A stretch of 32,933 bases of DNA, from positions 1 to 32,933 of the forward strand of contig CAITPB010000222.1 in assembly GCA_903894145.1 (NCBI GenBank), read 5' to 3'. The notes under the pieces were generated by a model, which was not told the origin of the DNA, did not search any database, and saw nothing but the letters and a program-made list of their open reading frames with translations. Positions 23,629 to 32,226 of this stretch are shown here, in pieces. Numbering within the stretch: the stretch's first letter is position 1; each line of letters opens with the position of its first letter. The position numbers and the translations under genes are program-made. The DNA is from Candidatus Firestoneibacteriota bacterium (GTDB lineage Bacteria > Oederibacteriota > D2-FULL-39-29 > CAIOVX01).

Positions 23629-24365
23629 TTCTTGAGATTAAATTTGAAAGTTATCTTTCCTTCCTGATCAATCTGCCTGGCCGACAGCGGAAGAGAATCA
23701 AATTTCCATTTAGACATTCCGTCAGAAACAAGAAAGTCCATTTCTTTGAATCCGCAGGTCTTTATCACCATTACATCTTTCACATCGCCGCCCGGTTTTA
23801 CCGTGATCTGCACCTGCACGGCCCCCTCAATTCCCTGGCGCTTCGCCCACTCGGGGTAGCCCGGCATGAACTGCCGGATTATGCCGCGTGACGCTATAGG
23901 CCCGGAAATTTCAAGACTGCCGTCTGTCATCCCGGGATTTTCCGAATCCTCGCCGTACCCCCCGCCGAGCACAGGGCCTTCGAGCGGCCCGTCGGAATTT
24001 TTCATCGCGGACTCATCCATGCCTATCGGAGTTTCTTTGTGGAGTTTTACAATATCCTCATCAGACCTCCTGGCAACGGACTGCTTTGCCAGCGACCTTT
24101 TGGGCTTGGGCTTTGCCGCCAGCTTTTCCGGTTTCGCAGCCGTCTTTCCGCTCTTGGCGCCCGTATTTCCCGAGACATCACCCTTCTGCCCCAGCCCTTT
24201 GCCGTAAGGCATCTGGCCGAGCAGCGTCACCTCCGTGAGGTAAACGGATTTTCCCGCGTTTTGCCCGGCGATAACCCCTGCCAGCAGGAAGAGCAGCATC
24301 CCGTGAAAAAACAGGGATATAAGCAAAGTTCCGGATAATGTCCTGTCCTTTCTAAGAGCGTCCAT
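23625..24365 (-). CDS. tonB: TonB-like energy transducer
   Basis: Inner-membrane anchored periplasmic protein of 246 residues. The single N-terminal span (about 11-34) contains Ser17 and His21, spaced like the functional Ser16/His20 of E. coli TonB. A Pro/Lys-rich linker (about 73-100, AAKPKPKR) follows, and the C-terminal TonB domain (168-246) begins with GYPEWAKRQGIEGAVQVQI and has the VIKTCGFKEMD region. It carries proton-motive energy from ExbB/ExbD to an outer-membrane partner. The ATG has GGAG upstream, 9 nt after exbD. The linker is short, and the middle is rich in Gly, Glu and Ser rather than Pro. Confidence 0.9.
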   Translation of the reverse strand: MDALRKDRTLSGTLLISLFFHGMLLFLLAGVIAGQNAGKSVYLTEVTLLGQMPYGKGLGQKGDVSGNTGAKSGKTAAKPEKLAAKPKPKRSLAKQSVARRSDEDIVKLHKETPIGMDESAMKNSDGPLEGPVLGGGYGEDSENPGMTDGSLEISGPIASRGIIRQFMPGYPEWAKRQGIEGAVQVQITVKPGGDVKDVMVIKTCGFKEMDFLVSDGMSKWKFDSLPLSARQIDQEGKITFKFNLKK

Positions 24366-24374
24366 GCTTCTCCT

Positions 24375-24791
24375 CTATTTTACCGGTTCTTCCATTTTTT
24401 CCGCGGCAATCGCCATCTTGAGCGCGCCTGCTTTCTTCGCGGCATCCATCACCATTACGACAAAACCGTGGGACACGTCCTTATCCGCGTTTATTATGAC
24501 CGTCTTATCTTTCTCGAATTTCAGCATATCCTCAAGGAGCGGCTGGACGCTGTTCGCGTCAGTCGGCTTTTCGTTTATGAAAATCTTCCTGTCAACGGTT
24601 ATGGTCACAGTTATGTTCCTCTGGGGCGACGTGTCGGCGGTGACCGCCGAAGGCAGCTTCACGTTAATCCCGCCCTGGAGTATGAGCGGCGTGGTCACCA
24701 TGAAGATCACCAGCAGAACCAGCGCGACATCCGTAAGCGGCGTCACGTTGATCTCAGAGATTATTTTATGTTCAGGCCTGTATCTTCTCAT
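24375..24791 (-). CDS. exbD: ExbD/TolR-family biopolymer transport protein
   Basis: Inner-membrane proton-channel subunit, 138 residues: one N-terminal span and a periplasmic domain. The essential membrane Asp is Asp21 in INVTPLTDVALVLLVIFMV, the invariant motif. The periplasmic part ends in KKAGALKMAIA, as in the family. It has a strong ribosome site (GGAGGAAAT then ATG) and sits 14 nt after exbB. With the TonB C-terminal domain next door, an Exb role is more likely than a Tol-Pal role, although no TolB or Pal gene is present to compare. Confidence 0.94.
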   Translation of the reverse strand: MRRYRPEHKIISEINVTPLTDVALVLLVIFMVTTPLILQGGINVKLPSAVTADTSPQRNITVTITVDRKIFINEKPTDANSVQPLLEDMLKFEKDKTVIINADKDVSHGFVVMVMDAAKKAGALKMAIAAEKMEEPVK

Positions 24792-24805
24792 ATTTCCTCC
24801 GCACG

Positions 24806-25447
24806 CTACTTCTTGATGAGGTCTATGAATTCCGCCGCGGTATCGTCAAGATAGACCGTGACCTCGCGGACCGACCGCATGAAATAATTGTAAAAAACCA
24901 CGGAGATTACCGCCACAAAAAGCCCGGCCGCCGTGTTGACAAGCGCTTCGGAGATGCCTTTTGAAACCACCGACGCGCCCATGGCAGACTGCTGGGAGAT
25001 CGCGCCGAAGGCGTTTATAATCCCGAGAACGGTGCCGAAAAGCCCGATATAGAGAGATGTGTTGCCGATGGTTCCGACAATACCAAGGTTTTTTTCCAGC
25101 GCAACAAGCTCTTTGTCAACGGTTCTGTTTGCGAGTTCCGACAGGGACTCCTTGTCCATTTTATGCGAGAAAATAATGGTTTTCAGGACAGTCGTGAGCG
25201 GGCAGAGGGTCCTGAAGAAAAACCATTTCGCCTCAAAAGTGTCGCAGTAGGCGACCGCGTCGGATATTTTTCCGGCCATTATCAGGCTTCTGACCCGCGC
25301 TTTCACCTGCTCCAGCACTTTAGGCCTTATGCCGTAAAACACCTTAAGCCGTTCAATGATGACGGCGATGGAGATTACCGAACATATAAGAAGAACGACT
25401 ATTACTATGCCTCCGTGCTCAAGCATTTTCAGAAAACTCATATCCAT
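24806..25447 (-). CDS. exbB: ExbB/TolQ/MotA-family proton channel protein
   Basis: Inner-membrane partner of ExbD, 213 residues with three main spans (about residues 10-30, and two in the C-terminal half). The conserved C-terminal blocks are readable: LGIVGTIGNTSLYIGLFGTVLGI, MGASVVSKGISEALVNTAAGLFVAVISV. I choose the ATG at 25447 because AGGAGG lies just upstream. A longer frame from 25513 would start within a GC-hairpin spacer and is unlikely. Position between the outer-membrane barrel gene (91 nt upstream) and exbD fits a dedicated TonB motor. Confidence 0.93.
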   Translation of the reverse strand: MDMSFLKMLEHGGIVIVVLLICSVISIAVIIERLKVFYGIRPKVLEQVKARVRSLIMAGKISDAVAYCDTFEAKWFFFRTLCPLTTVLKTIIFSHKMDKESLSELANRTVDKELVALEKNLGIVGTIGNTSLYIGLFGTVLGIINAFGAISQQSAMGASVVSKGISEALVNTAAGLFVAVISVVFYNYFMRSVREVTVYLDDTAAEFIDLIKK

Positions 25448-25463
25448 ACTGCCTCCTCTTTTC

Positions 25464-25536
25464 GCGCCGTTTTGGCGCATGGTCCTGTTATATTTGACAG
25501 CGCCGCCGGGCAAAAGTTCCGCCGGCTTTGCGCCGG
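25464..25536. repeat. Two GC-rich hairpins between the barrel gene and exbB
   Basis: GCGCC/GGCGC (25464-25478) and CCGGC/GCCGG (25522-25536) each form 5-bp stems with 5-nt loops, in a 91-bp spacer that also has a repeated CCGCCGG. There is no T-run, so this is not a standard terminator. It may tune the ratio of barrel to motor messages, or be REP-like debris. Confidence 0.4.
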
Positions 25537-25538
25537 GT

Positions 25539-27107
25539 CTAGAATTTCACATCCAGGCCGGCCGAAAGAAACGCGCCTGTCAGCGCCCTTCCTTTAATAA
25601 TCTCGGCATTCTGGTTTAGCAGGTTGTCCCCGGCCAGAAAAGCGGTGAATCCGCCGAAAAACTCTTTTGAAAGTTTCAGCCCGGCAAGCAGCCTGCCCGG
25701 CACCGTATCGGAATTTGTCTCGCTGTAATTCATCTCGCTCTTGTATTCTAATGTTGCCGTAAAATCCCAGCCGGAATCCGCGTACTCGCCGCGCAGGGCA
25801 ACCGCGTGCGCCGGCATGTAGGGCACGAATTTCCCCGGCTGGCTGTTGAGCGTGTTCATAAAAGTGTACTTGAGCGACTGCGTGAAGTTTTGGGAAAGTT
25901 TCCACTGCCCGCTGAAGTTCACGCCGGCAATTGAAACGCCGGAAATATTCACGGGACGAAGGACATCCGGCACAGGAGCGGTCTCCGTCTCATAGGTGAT
26001 CAGGTTCTCAACTTCCTTGCGGAAAATCTCAAGCGAGACCGGCAGGTCATTCGTTATCTTATGCTGCAGTCCCGTTGAGAGATAGAACCGGTCGTTCTCG
26101 GCGTTTAAACCTGAAGCGCGGTCCGCCGGCCTTTGGCCGTAGATTTCCGAGGCCCTGGGGAAGACCAGCCCCGGAGCATAGGAAGCGTAGAGAGTGGTTT
26201 CACCGTCAAGATCCACGCTTGCCGAAACTTCCGGATTGAGCCTGCACTGTTCATATTTAAGGCCAATATCAAGGAGCGCCGGATTAAGCTGAAATTTTGC
26301 AGACGCTGACAGTAAATATAACTGTCCAAATAGCGAATCGCTCCTGGCTTCCGCGGCCGCGGATCCCAACACCTTGTTGTTCTCCTGCTCTATCCTGAAA
26401 TCCCCGCCCAGGAAAAGATCCAGAAGGTTATCCGTGAGGCCGGTCTTTTCGAGAGTTGTCCTGGCGGCCCGGACTCCACCTTTTATTTTCAGGGCCGGCG
26501 AGATATTGCCGGAAAGCGTGAGATCTGTTTCAACCAGGCTGTCGCGGTATTCGTCCGCAGAGTAGCTTAACGAGGGGGAAGTCCGAAACGCCGAACCGGC
26601 CCGGTAAATAAACGAAAGCGAAGCGTCAAAGGCTTTATCAAACGAAGCGCTTATATCCAGGTTCAGAGCTCCCGCATTATAGCCGTTGTCGGATACATAA
26701 TAATTCCGAAGGTCCTTTTCCGCCTTCAAAAGCAGGCTGAGCCTGTCAAAACTTTCCCCATAGATAAGCTTGCCGTATAAAGAGGAAAAGGAACCATAGG
26801 CGGCAATCAGCTCTACCAGCCTTTTACTGCTCTGCTTGTTAACTTCAAGTTCAGGCGCGGAACTTTTCACATTGTCCAGATAGGGGCCCTTTATGAACTG
26901 CAGTTCCATAAGGGGAGTCTCTTTCGGAGGCAGGGGATAGTTTTCGGGGAGCAGGTCTTTCTTCTCCCCTCCGACCTTTATCTCGCTCTCTCCCGTAATA
27001 ACCACATCCGGAAGGACAAAGACCGGCTCGCGTTCTTTTTTCTCCATCTCCTGCGCAAAGCAGAATGCCGGAAGAAGGAGGGCTGTCAGAAATATTAGTT
27101 TTTTCAT
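25539..27107 (-). CDS. TonB-receptor-like outer-membrane beta-barrel, apparently without plug domain
   Basis: Exported outer-membrane protein of 522 residues with signal peptide MKKLIFLTALLLPAFCFA. Just after it, VLPDVVITGE resembles a TonB box/plug start. From residue about 85 the sequence is alternating polar/aromatic beta strands, and it ends in AGLDVKF with a C-terminal Phe, as in barrels. It has TonB-receptor-like segments such as LYASYAPGLVFPRASEIYG. However, only about 60 residues precede the barrel, and I see none of the standard 120-residue plug motifs. It may be a minimal receptor or a gate-less porin worked by the adjacent TonB system. The ATG overlaps the upstream TPR stop (ATGA). 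Confidence 0.8.
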   Translation of the reverse strand: MKKLIFLTALLLPAFCFAQEMEKKEREPVFVLPDVVITGESEIKVGGEKKDLLPENYPLPPKETPLMELQFIKGPYLDNVKSSAPELEVNKQSSKRLVELIAAYGSFSSLYGKLIYGESFDRLSLLLKAEKDLRNYYVSDNGYNAGALNLDISASFDKAFDASLSFIYRAGSAFRTSPSLSYSADEYRDSLVETDLTLSGNISPALKIKGGVRAARTTLEKTGLTDNLLDLFLGGDFRIEQENNKVLGSAAAEARSDSLFGQLYLLSASAKFQLNPALLDIGLKYEQCRLNPEVSASVDLDGETTLYASYAPGLVFPRASEIYGQRPADRASGLNAENDRFYLSTGLQHKITNDLPVSLEIFRKEVENLITYETETAPVPDVLRPVNISGVSIAGVNFSGQWKLSQNFTQSLKYTFMNTLNSQPGKFVPYMPAHAVALRGEYADSGWDFTATLEYKSEMNYSETNSDTVPGRLLAGLKLSKEFFGGFTAFLAGDNLLNQNAEIIKGRALTGAFLSAGLDVKF

Positions 27108-30037
27108 TTCTTTGTCCTCTCTCCCGTGACCTCTTCCGCGGGCACATTCTCATTCGTCGTATCGGCGGAAGGCGGCATTGCGCTCTTTAGCGCCTTGAGC
27201 CTCTTTTCCGCGGCGTCAGTCCACTCCTTTTTCCCGCCGGTTTTTATTATATCGTTGTATAGTTCCGCGGCCTTGTCTAATTTGCCGGACTTCTCAAAAC
27301 ATTCGGCGGCCCTGGCCTTGGCGGTAACCTTCCACATTCCCGAGGCATTCTCAACCGCGAGGACTTTCAGGTATTCGTCCGCGGCGGAATCCGTATCACC
27401 CTTCGAAAAGTAGCAGTTCCCTATCCAGTATTGGGCCTCCTGCGCTTTCGCGGGAAAATTCGCGGTGATGAACCTGTACGCCGCGATGGCCTTGTCAAAG
27501 TTCTTCTCATCCTCGTACATAACGCCAAGATCGAGAGCGGCATCCCTGGAAAGAGCGGATTTCGGAAACTCTTTCAGAATTCTCTCGTATCTGACGATTG
27601 CTTCGGCCTTCTTCTTCGCCTTCCGGAGAGAAAGGCCCGAGTTGAAAATTGCCGAGATTATGTATTCGCTTTTGGGGTATTTTTCCGCCACTTCGTCGTA
27701 TTCAGCCGCCGAGTCATCGTATCTTTCCAGGATATAATATATGTTGGCAATCTTAAAGAGGGCCTTCGGCGCCACCGTGGAAGAGGCAAATCTGTCGGCC
27801 GCCATCCGGAAACTTTCGACCGCCCTTCCGTTATCCTTCAATGCAAGCCAGGCTTCGCCTTTTGAATAGAGCGCCTCGGGAATCTTTGTTGATTCTGGGA
27901 AAGCGGCCATATAATTATCAAACTCGTCCACTGCCTGTTTAAATTTGCCGCTTTTTATATAGTAGCCTGCCAGTTTAAACTGCACTTCTTCGGAAAATTC
28001 TTCTTTCGGGAACTTCTTCAGGAAGTACCGCGAGATCTCCTCCGCTTTGTCGCTCTCGTCTGTGCGGGAATAGCACCAGGAGAGCCCGTAGAGCGAGTCA
28101 CGCTCGTACTTGGTGGCAGAGTAGGCTTTTCTGACTTCCTCGTAAAGCGCTATGGCTTTCTGATATTCCTGCAGGTTATACCACGAATCCGCGGCTTTAA
28201 GCAGGGCGTCCGGCACAAGGGTGTTCTGCGGATAAGCCTCCCTGACTTTCAGGAAATACTCCACCGCTTTCGAAAAATTGTCCTGCCTGAAGTACGAGAA
28301 TCCTATCCAGTAAACGCTGTCCGCCGTGTCCAGGCCTTCCCAAACCTTAACGGCCCCGGCAAAGTCATTCATGTTATAGAGACAACGGCCTATCTGGAAC
28401 AAGGTCCTGGCAATATCGCCTTTATCCGCCGGCTTCTCCAGCGCCTTTCGGTACGCCGCGCCCGCGGAAGCATAATCTTTCAGGTTGTAAAATGACGAGC
28501 CCGCCATATTGAGAGCTTCAAACGCCAGTTCGGGAACTTTTTCGTCCTCTGCAACTCCCTTAAACTCCGCGATGGCCTGAGTGAATTTTTTCTGAGAATA
28601 ATGGCACCAGGCCGTGCCGAGCCTGGACATTGGAGTGAATTTCGAGTCCCGGTACGCCGAGACGGCTTTGCTGTAGGCTGCAATAGCATTGTCATAATCT
28701 TTCAGCGCGTAGAAAGTCTCGCCCAAACGGAATTGCGCTTCGGCCGCTCTCGGGCTTAACGGGTATTTTGCGAGCAGTTTGTTGAAATTTTCCCTGGCAA
28801 ATCCGAAAAGTTTCAGTTTATAGTCGCACCAGGCGACAAAATAAACGGAATCCGGCGCGAACTCGCTTTCAGGGAATTCCTTAAAGAGCTTGTCGTAAAT
28901 GGTTTTCGCGTCCTCCAGCCTGCCTATGGCGTAATATGAGTTCCCGGTCAGGTAAAGGGAATTGGCCCGAAGCGACGGCGGCACTTTCTCTTTGTTTACA
29001 GCCCCGAGCTGTTTTATGGCCTCCCAGTACTTCTGCTGTTTGTAATAGCACCACGCCAGTCCGTACCTCGCGCGGTTTGTTATCTCCCCCGCGCTGCCAG
29101 GTTTCTCGGCAACTCCCGCAAAATATTTGACCGCGTTATTGAAATTGCCGAGCGTTATATTTGTTATGCCGAGCCGGTAAAGCACTTCATTCTTAAGCGC
29201 GCTCTTGTCGAAGGCCGCCAGGAAGGAGTCAAAAACCGTGTCAGCGGACTGAAAGTCTTTTATTTTATAGTAACACTCGCCGAGGCGGTAGGTTGCCGCG
29301 TCCGCGTATTTACTTGCGGGAGCCTTTTTAGCGAAATCCTTGAAGGCAATGATAGCTTCGTAATATTCGCCGGAGTGATAAAGCGACTCCCCCTTCCAGA
29401 AAAGCGCCGTATCCGCAAGCGGGCTGGACTTGAATTTTGTGTTGAGCTCGGAGAAAGCCCCGGAAGCCCTGTAATAGTTGCCAAGTTTAAAATAGCACCA
29501 GCCCGCCGAATAGCAGGCATAATCCGCGGATCTGTAGTCGCCAAAATCACGGCTTACCGTTTCATAGGCGATAGCCGCGTTCTCGAACTCGCCGCCGTTA
29601 AAATAGGCTTCGGCCGTCCAAAAATTCGCGTCGGCCGCCAGATAGGTCTTAGGATTCTTGTCGAGGAGGCTCTTGAAAGCTTCTTCCGAGCCGGAATAAT
29701 CTTTAAGCCTGAACAAACACTCCCCTATCCGGTACATCACGGTATCCCGGTAATCAAGAGAGCTGTACCGCTCAAGCACGGTCTTGTATTCCGGCACGGC
29801 TTTCTCGTACTCACCCTGCTTATAGAAGCATTCGGCAGTCATATAAGCCGCATCACCGCACTCGCGGCTGTCGGGATACGCGGAGATTATTTTCTGGAAT
29901 TGCTCCACAGCGAAATTATAATTGGCGTTCTTGTAGAGATCATAGGCAAATTTATAGAGTTCTGAAGAGGAAACCTGGGAAAAGAGCAGCACAGGCAAGA
30001 GAATTGAAAGCAATGTAATCAATATCTTTCGGCCCAT
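27104..30037 (-). CDS. Giant secreted TPR-repeat protein (977 aa)
   Basis: Exported protein with signal peptide MGRKILITLLSILLPVLLFS and then roughly two dozen tetratricopeptide-like repeats of about 35-38 residues up to about residue 940. Repeats share AxYxxGxCYYKxxxYxxAxxxF patterns and inter-repeat turns such as YPDS, FPES, FPKS. They resemble BamD/YbgF-type periplasmic TPRs. A charged low-complexity tail closes the protein. No catalytic domain is visible, so a scaffold is likely. A strong promoter lies just upstream and AGGGG precedes the ATG. It is the first gene of the operon and overlaps the barrel gene by 4 bp, so scaffold and barrel are probably made together, perhaps with the scaffold binding the barrel from the periplasm. 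Confidence 0.88.
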   Translation of the reverse strand: MGRKILITLLSILLPVLLFSQVSSSELYKFAYDLYKNANYNFAVEQFQKIISAYPDSRECGDAAYMTAECFYKQGEYEKAVPEYKTVLERYSSLDYRDTVMYRIGECLFRLKDYSGSEEAFKSLLDKNPKTYLAADANFWTAEAYFNGGEFENAAIAYETVSRDFGDYRSADYACYSAGWCYFKLGNYYRASGAFSELNTKFKSSPLADTALFWKGESLYHSGEYYEAIIAFKDFAKKAPASKYADAATYRLGECYYKIKDFQSADTVFDSFLAAFDKSALKNEVLYRLGITNITLGNFNNAVKYFAGVAEKPGSAGEITNRARYGLAWCYYKQQKYWEAIKQLGAVNKEKVPPSLRANSLYLTGNSYYAIGRLEDAKTIYDKLFKEFPESEFAPDSVYFVAWCDYKLKLFGFARENFNKLLAKYPLSPRAAEAQFRLGETFYALKDYDNAIAAYSKAVSAYRDSKFTPMSRLGTAWCHYSQKKFTQAIAEFKGVAEDEKVPELAFEALNMAGSSFYNLKDYASAGAAYRKALEKPADKGDIARTLFQIGRCLYNMNDFAGAVKVWEGLDTADSVYWIGFSYFRQDNFSKAVEYFLKVREAYPQNTLVPDALLKAADSWYNLQEYQKAIALYEEVRKAYSATKYERDSLYGLSWCYSRTDESDKAEEISRYFLKKFPKEEFSEEVQFKLAGYYIKSGKFKQAVDEFDNYMAAFPESTKIPEALYSKGEAWLALKDNGRAVESFRMAADRFASSTVAPKALFKIANIYYILERYDDSAAEYDEVAEKYPKSEYIISAIFNSGLSLRKAKKKAEAIVRYERILKEFPKSALSRDAALDLGVMYEDEKNFDKAIAAYRFITANFPAKAQEAQYWIGNCYFSKGDTDSAADEYLKVLAVENASGMWKVTAKARAAECFEKSGKLDKAAELYNDIIKTGGKKEWTDAAEKRLKALKSAMPPSADTTNENVPAEEVTGERTKK

Positions 30038-30067
30038 TTTGCCCCTTTGCTAAGAGATATTTTCTAC

Positions 30068-30096
30068 ATTATATAACAATAAGCCGCTGATTTCAA
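30068..30096 (-). promoter_or_regulatory. Sigma-70-type promoter of the envelope operon
   Basis: On the minus strand TTGAAA (30091-30096) and TATAAT (30068-30073) are separated by 17 bp, matching 5/6 and 6/6 of the consensus. Transcription should start near 30061, about 25 nt before the TPR gene's ATG. An AT-rich tract upstream (about 30130-30190) could act as an UP element. It is the best promoter in the window. Confidence 0.8.
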
Positions 30097-30286
30097 CAGA
30101 TAGCCTTGTGATAAAAATTACTATTTCTCCTTAAGATACAAGCGTTTCTTAAATATTTTTAATGTTTATTCTAATTATTCTCATATAATATCAACAACCA
30201 CAAAGGGTTTTACTTCAGAGGGTCCGCACGAACGGAAAAAAGAAAATCACGAGATTTACAATGACTTCTGAATAGCGCCGCTTGAA

Positions 30287-30961
30287 CTATTTTCGCGGTT
30301 TTAGTTTTAACTTCGATTCTTTGCTGTATTTTTTTATGATATCTACGACTTCCTTCGCGGTGTCCGCCGTCTGAATGATGTTAAGATCGTTTTGCCCGAT
30401 GAACCCGCGCCCCAGCATCTCTTTCTTCATCCAGTCAAGCAAACCGCCCCAGTATTCCTTACCCACCATTACAACCGGAAAAGGATTGATCTTTTTTGTC
30501 TCGATTAGCGTGATAGATTCAAAAAGCTCGTCCATGGTCCCGAAACCGCCGGGCATAATCACGAATGCGGTAGCGTATTTGACGAACATCACTTTTCTCG
30601 CGAAGAAGTACCTGAAGGAAATATTCTTGTGAAGATATGGGTTCGGTTTCTGCTCGAAAGGCAGCTCAATATTCAAGCCGACAGACAGCCCTTTGTTCTT
30701 GAAAGCGCCCTTGCTTCCGGCCTCCATGATGCCCGGGCCGCCTCCCGTAATTATCGAGAATCCTGCCTTCGTGAGTTTCGCGGAAATCTCCTCCGCGAGC
30801 CTGTAATATTTTGAGTCCTGCTTCACGCGGGCAGAACCGAAGATGGATACGGCGGGAGTCACCTTGGCCAGCTCGTCAAACCCTTCCACAAATTCCGAGA
30901 GTATGCGGAACATCCGCCAGTTGTCTTCGTAGGTGAAATCGTCAAAGATTTTTTTCTTCAT
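30287..30961 (-). CDS. LOG-family protein (TIGR00730-type nucleoside monophosphate phosphoribohydrolase)
   Basis: Cytosolic Rossmann-fold protein of 224 residues. Both family motifs are present: ITGGGPGIMEAGSKGA (71-86) and MPGGFGTMDELFE (136-148). This family includes cytokinin-releasing LOG enzymes and bacterial nucleotide 5'-monophosphate ribohydrolases; older databases label them lysine decarboxylase, which is wrong. The start ATG has GGAGG 6 nt upstream. It follows the GNAT gene after 70 nt, and the spacer to the envelope operon below holds that operon's promoter. Physiological substrate cannot be read from sequence; AMP-type nucleotides are typical. Confidence 0.92.
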   Translation of the reverse strand: MKKKIFDDFTYEDNWRMFRILSEFVEGFDELAKVTPAVSIFGSARVKQDSKYYRLAEEISAKLTKAGFSIITGGGPGIMEAGSKGAFKNKGLSVGLNIELPFEQKPNPYLHKNISFRYFFARKVMFVKYATAFVIMPGGFGTMDELFESITLIETKKINPFPVVMVGKEYWGGLLDWMKKEMLGRGFIGQNDLNIIQTADTAKEVVDIIKKYSKESKLKLKPRK

Positions 30962-31031
30962 TTAAACCTCCGTGAAAATGATTACGCGGACCAGGAAGAG
31001 CTATTACACAGATTACAGCTCCATACCGTCT

Positions 31032-32207
31032 CTACACCGTTTCCAGCGGCCAAAAGAAAAAATCCAGCGGGAAAAGAATGTCCAGAAACTCCGCGCCCAC
31101 GGGAAGTTTCATCCATTCAGACGGCTTTGAGAGCGGGAAAAGAAGCTTGACCATCTCGTGTTCGTTCAAGACCATTTTTATTTTGGCGGGTTTGGCGGTA
31201 ACCCTGACCCTCTTCCCCGCGGCTTCTATAGTGGCGCTCTGTCCCGTCCCTTCCATAACTAAAGTCACCGAGTGCCGTCCGCAAAGGACCGAGGATTTCG
31301 CTTTCATATTCATCTGTTTCAGGAACCTCTTAAGAGTTTGCGAAAGATTGATGATCTTTACGCATCCGTCCCCGTAAAAGTCGTCGCTCTTGTCTCCCCA
31401 GGAAAACCCGTTAAAGAAATCTTTGTATCTGTTTGGAAATGACGGGGTAACAGCCTCCAGCCTTTTGAAACCGAGCTTATCAAACGCGTGCCTTATCAGC
31501 GGCTTCAGCTCTTCAAGGGAACCGCCGCATTCAAGCACCCTTGCCTGCTCGTCGCTTTGTTTTGTCCCGAGCGTCAGATAGGCAAGCACTTTATCCTTTT
31601 CAAGCGCAAGCCAGGTGTCGCGCTTTCGCCTGCCGTAAAGCAGTTTATCCAGCGCCAAGCGTCTCTTCTGGCCGAATTCTTCCGCCGAGTGTAATTTTAT
31701 CAGCTGCTTCAGGTACCTGCTTTCTCCGGAGTACTTTTTTATCGCGCGGTGTTTGCATTCCGGGAAATATCTCGGAGCGGTGATGAACTTGCTCACCCTG
31801 CCGCCGCATTCCCAGCCAAAATAACCGTATCTCTTCCTGTCCCCGCCGAGCCACGAAATCTCGTACCTCCTTTCGTGAAGCAGCTCTACCGCACGCTTTA
31901 GAAGAACCGACATATACCCTTTCCCGCGCGCCTTCTCGTGCGTGGCAACCCCGCCTATGTTTCCAAACTTAAGTATTGAGCCGTTAACCTTCAGGTCCTG
32001 GGGGTAAATGCCAACGTGAGCCGCGACAAAACTCCCTTCCTTAAGGAGCAAATGCTGTTTGAATTTTTTCGGGTCGGGCATTGAAGTATGCGGCCACTGT
32101 TTTTGGAAAGGATACTGGGTCGGCCAAACATTGTTTAGCAGCGCCAGGAACCCTTTCACGTCTTTCTTTGTAAGAAAACAAATCTCTATTTTTTTATCCT
32201 TGACCAC
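31032..32207 (-). CDS. GNAT acetyltransferase with Eis-like C-terminal domain
   Basis: 391-residue protein with an N-terminal GNAT domain and C-terminal sterol-carrier-like domain. The acetyl-CoA motif A is VATHEKARGKGYMSVLL (87-103), followed by a SWLGGDRKRYGYFGWECGGR segment typical of Eis-like enzymes. A second, degenerate GNAT-like part lies in the middle, and the C-terminal 90 residues (SVLCGRHSVTLVMEG onward) match the SCP2-like fold. Eis proteins acetylate amines on peptides or aminoglycosides; the substrate here is unknown. The start is GTG at 32207 with AAGGAG 9 nt upstream. The spacer before it is full of repeats. Confidence 0.8.
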   Translation of the reverse strand: MVKDKKIEICFLTKKDVKGFLALLNNVWPTQYPFQKQWPHTSMPDPKKFKQHLLLKEGSFVAAHVGIYPQDLKVNGSILKFGNIGGVATHEKARGKGYMSVLLKRAVELLHERRYEISWLGGDRKRYGYFGWECGGRVSKFITAPRYFPECKHRAIKKYSGESRYLKQLIKLHSAEEFGQKRRLALDKLLYGRRKRDTWLALEKDKVLAYLTLGTKQSDEQARVLECGGSLEELKPLIRHAFDKLGFKRLEAVTPSFPNRYKDFFNGFSWGDKSDDFYGDGCVKIINLSQTLKRFLKQMNMKAKSSVLCGRHSVTLVMEGTGQSATIEAAGKRVRVTAKPAKIKMVLNEHEMVKLLFPLSKPSEWMKLPVGAEFLDILFPLDFFFWPLETV

Positions 32208-32226
32208 TATCAGCTTCTCCTTAGTC

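Noticed and set aside
25448-25513. A longer N-terminus for ExbB starting at 25513
   Set aside because: It has no ribosome site and covers GC hairpins; the ATG at 25447 has AGGAGG just upstream.
25448-25538. An internal promoter before exbB (TTGCCC and TATAAC on the minus strand)
   Set aside because: Spacing is only 15 bp and the -35 box is poor, so chance is as likely.
30287-30961. Lysine decarboxylase annotation for the LOG protein
   Set aside because: The GGGPGIMEA and PGGFGTMDELFE motifs define LOG/TIGR00730 proteins, which are nucleotide phosphoribohydrolases; there is no PLP-dependent decarboxylase feature.
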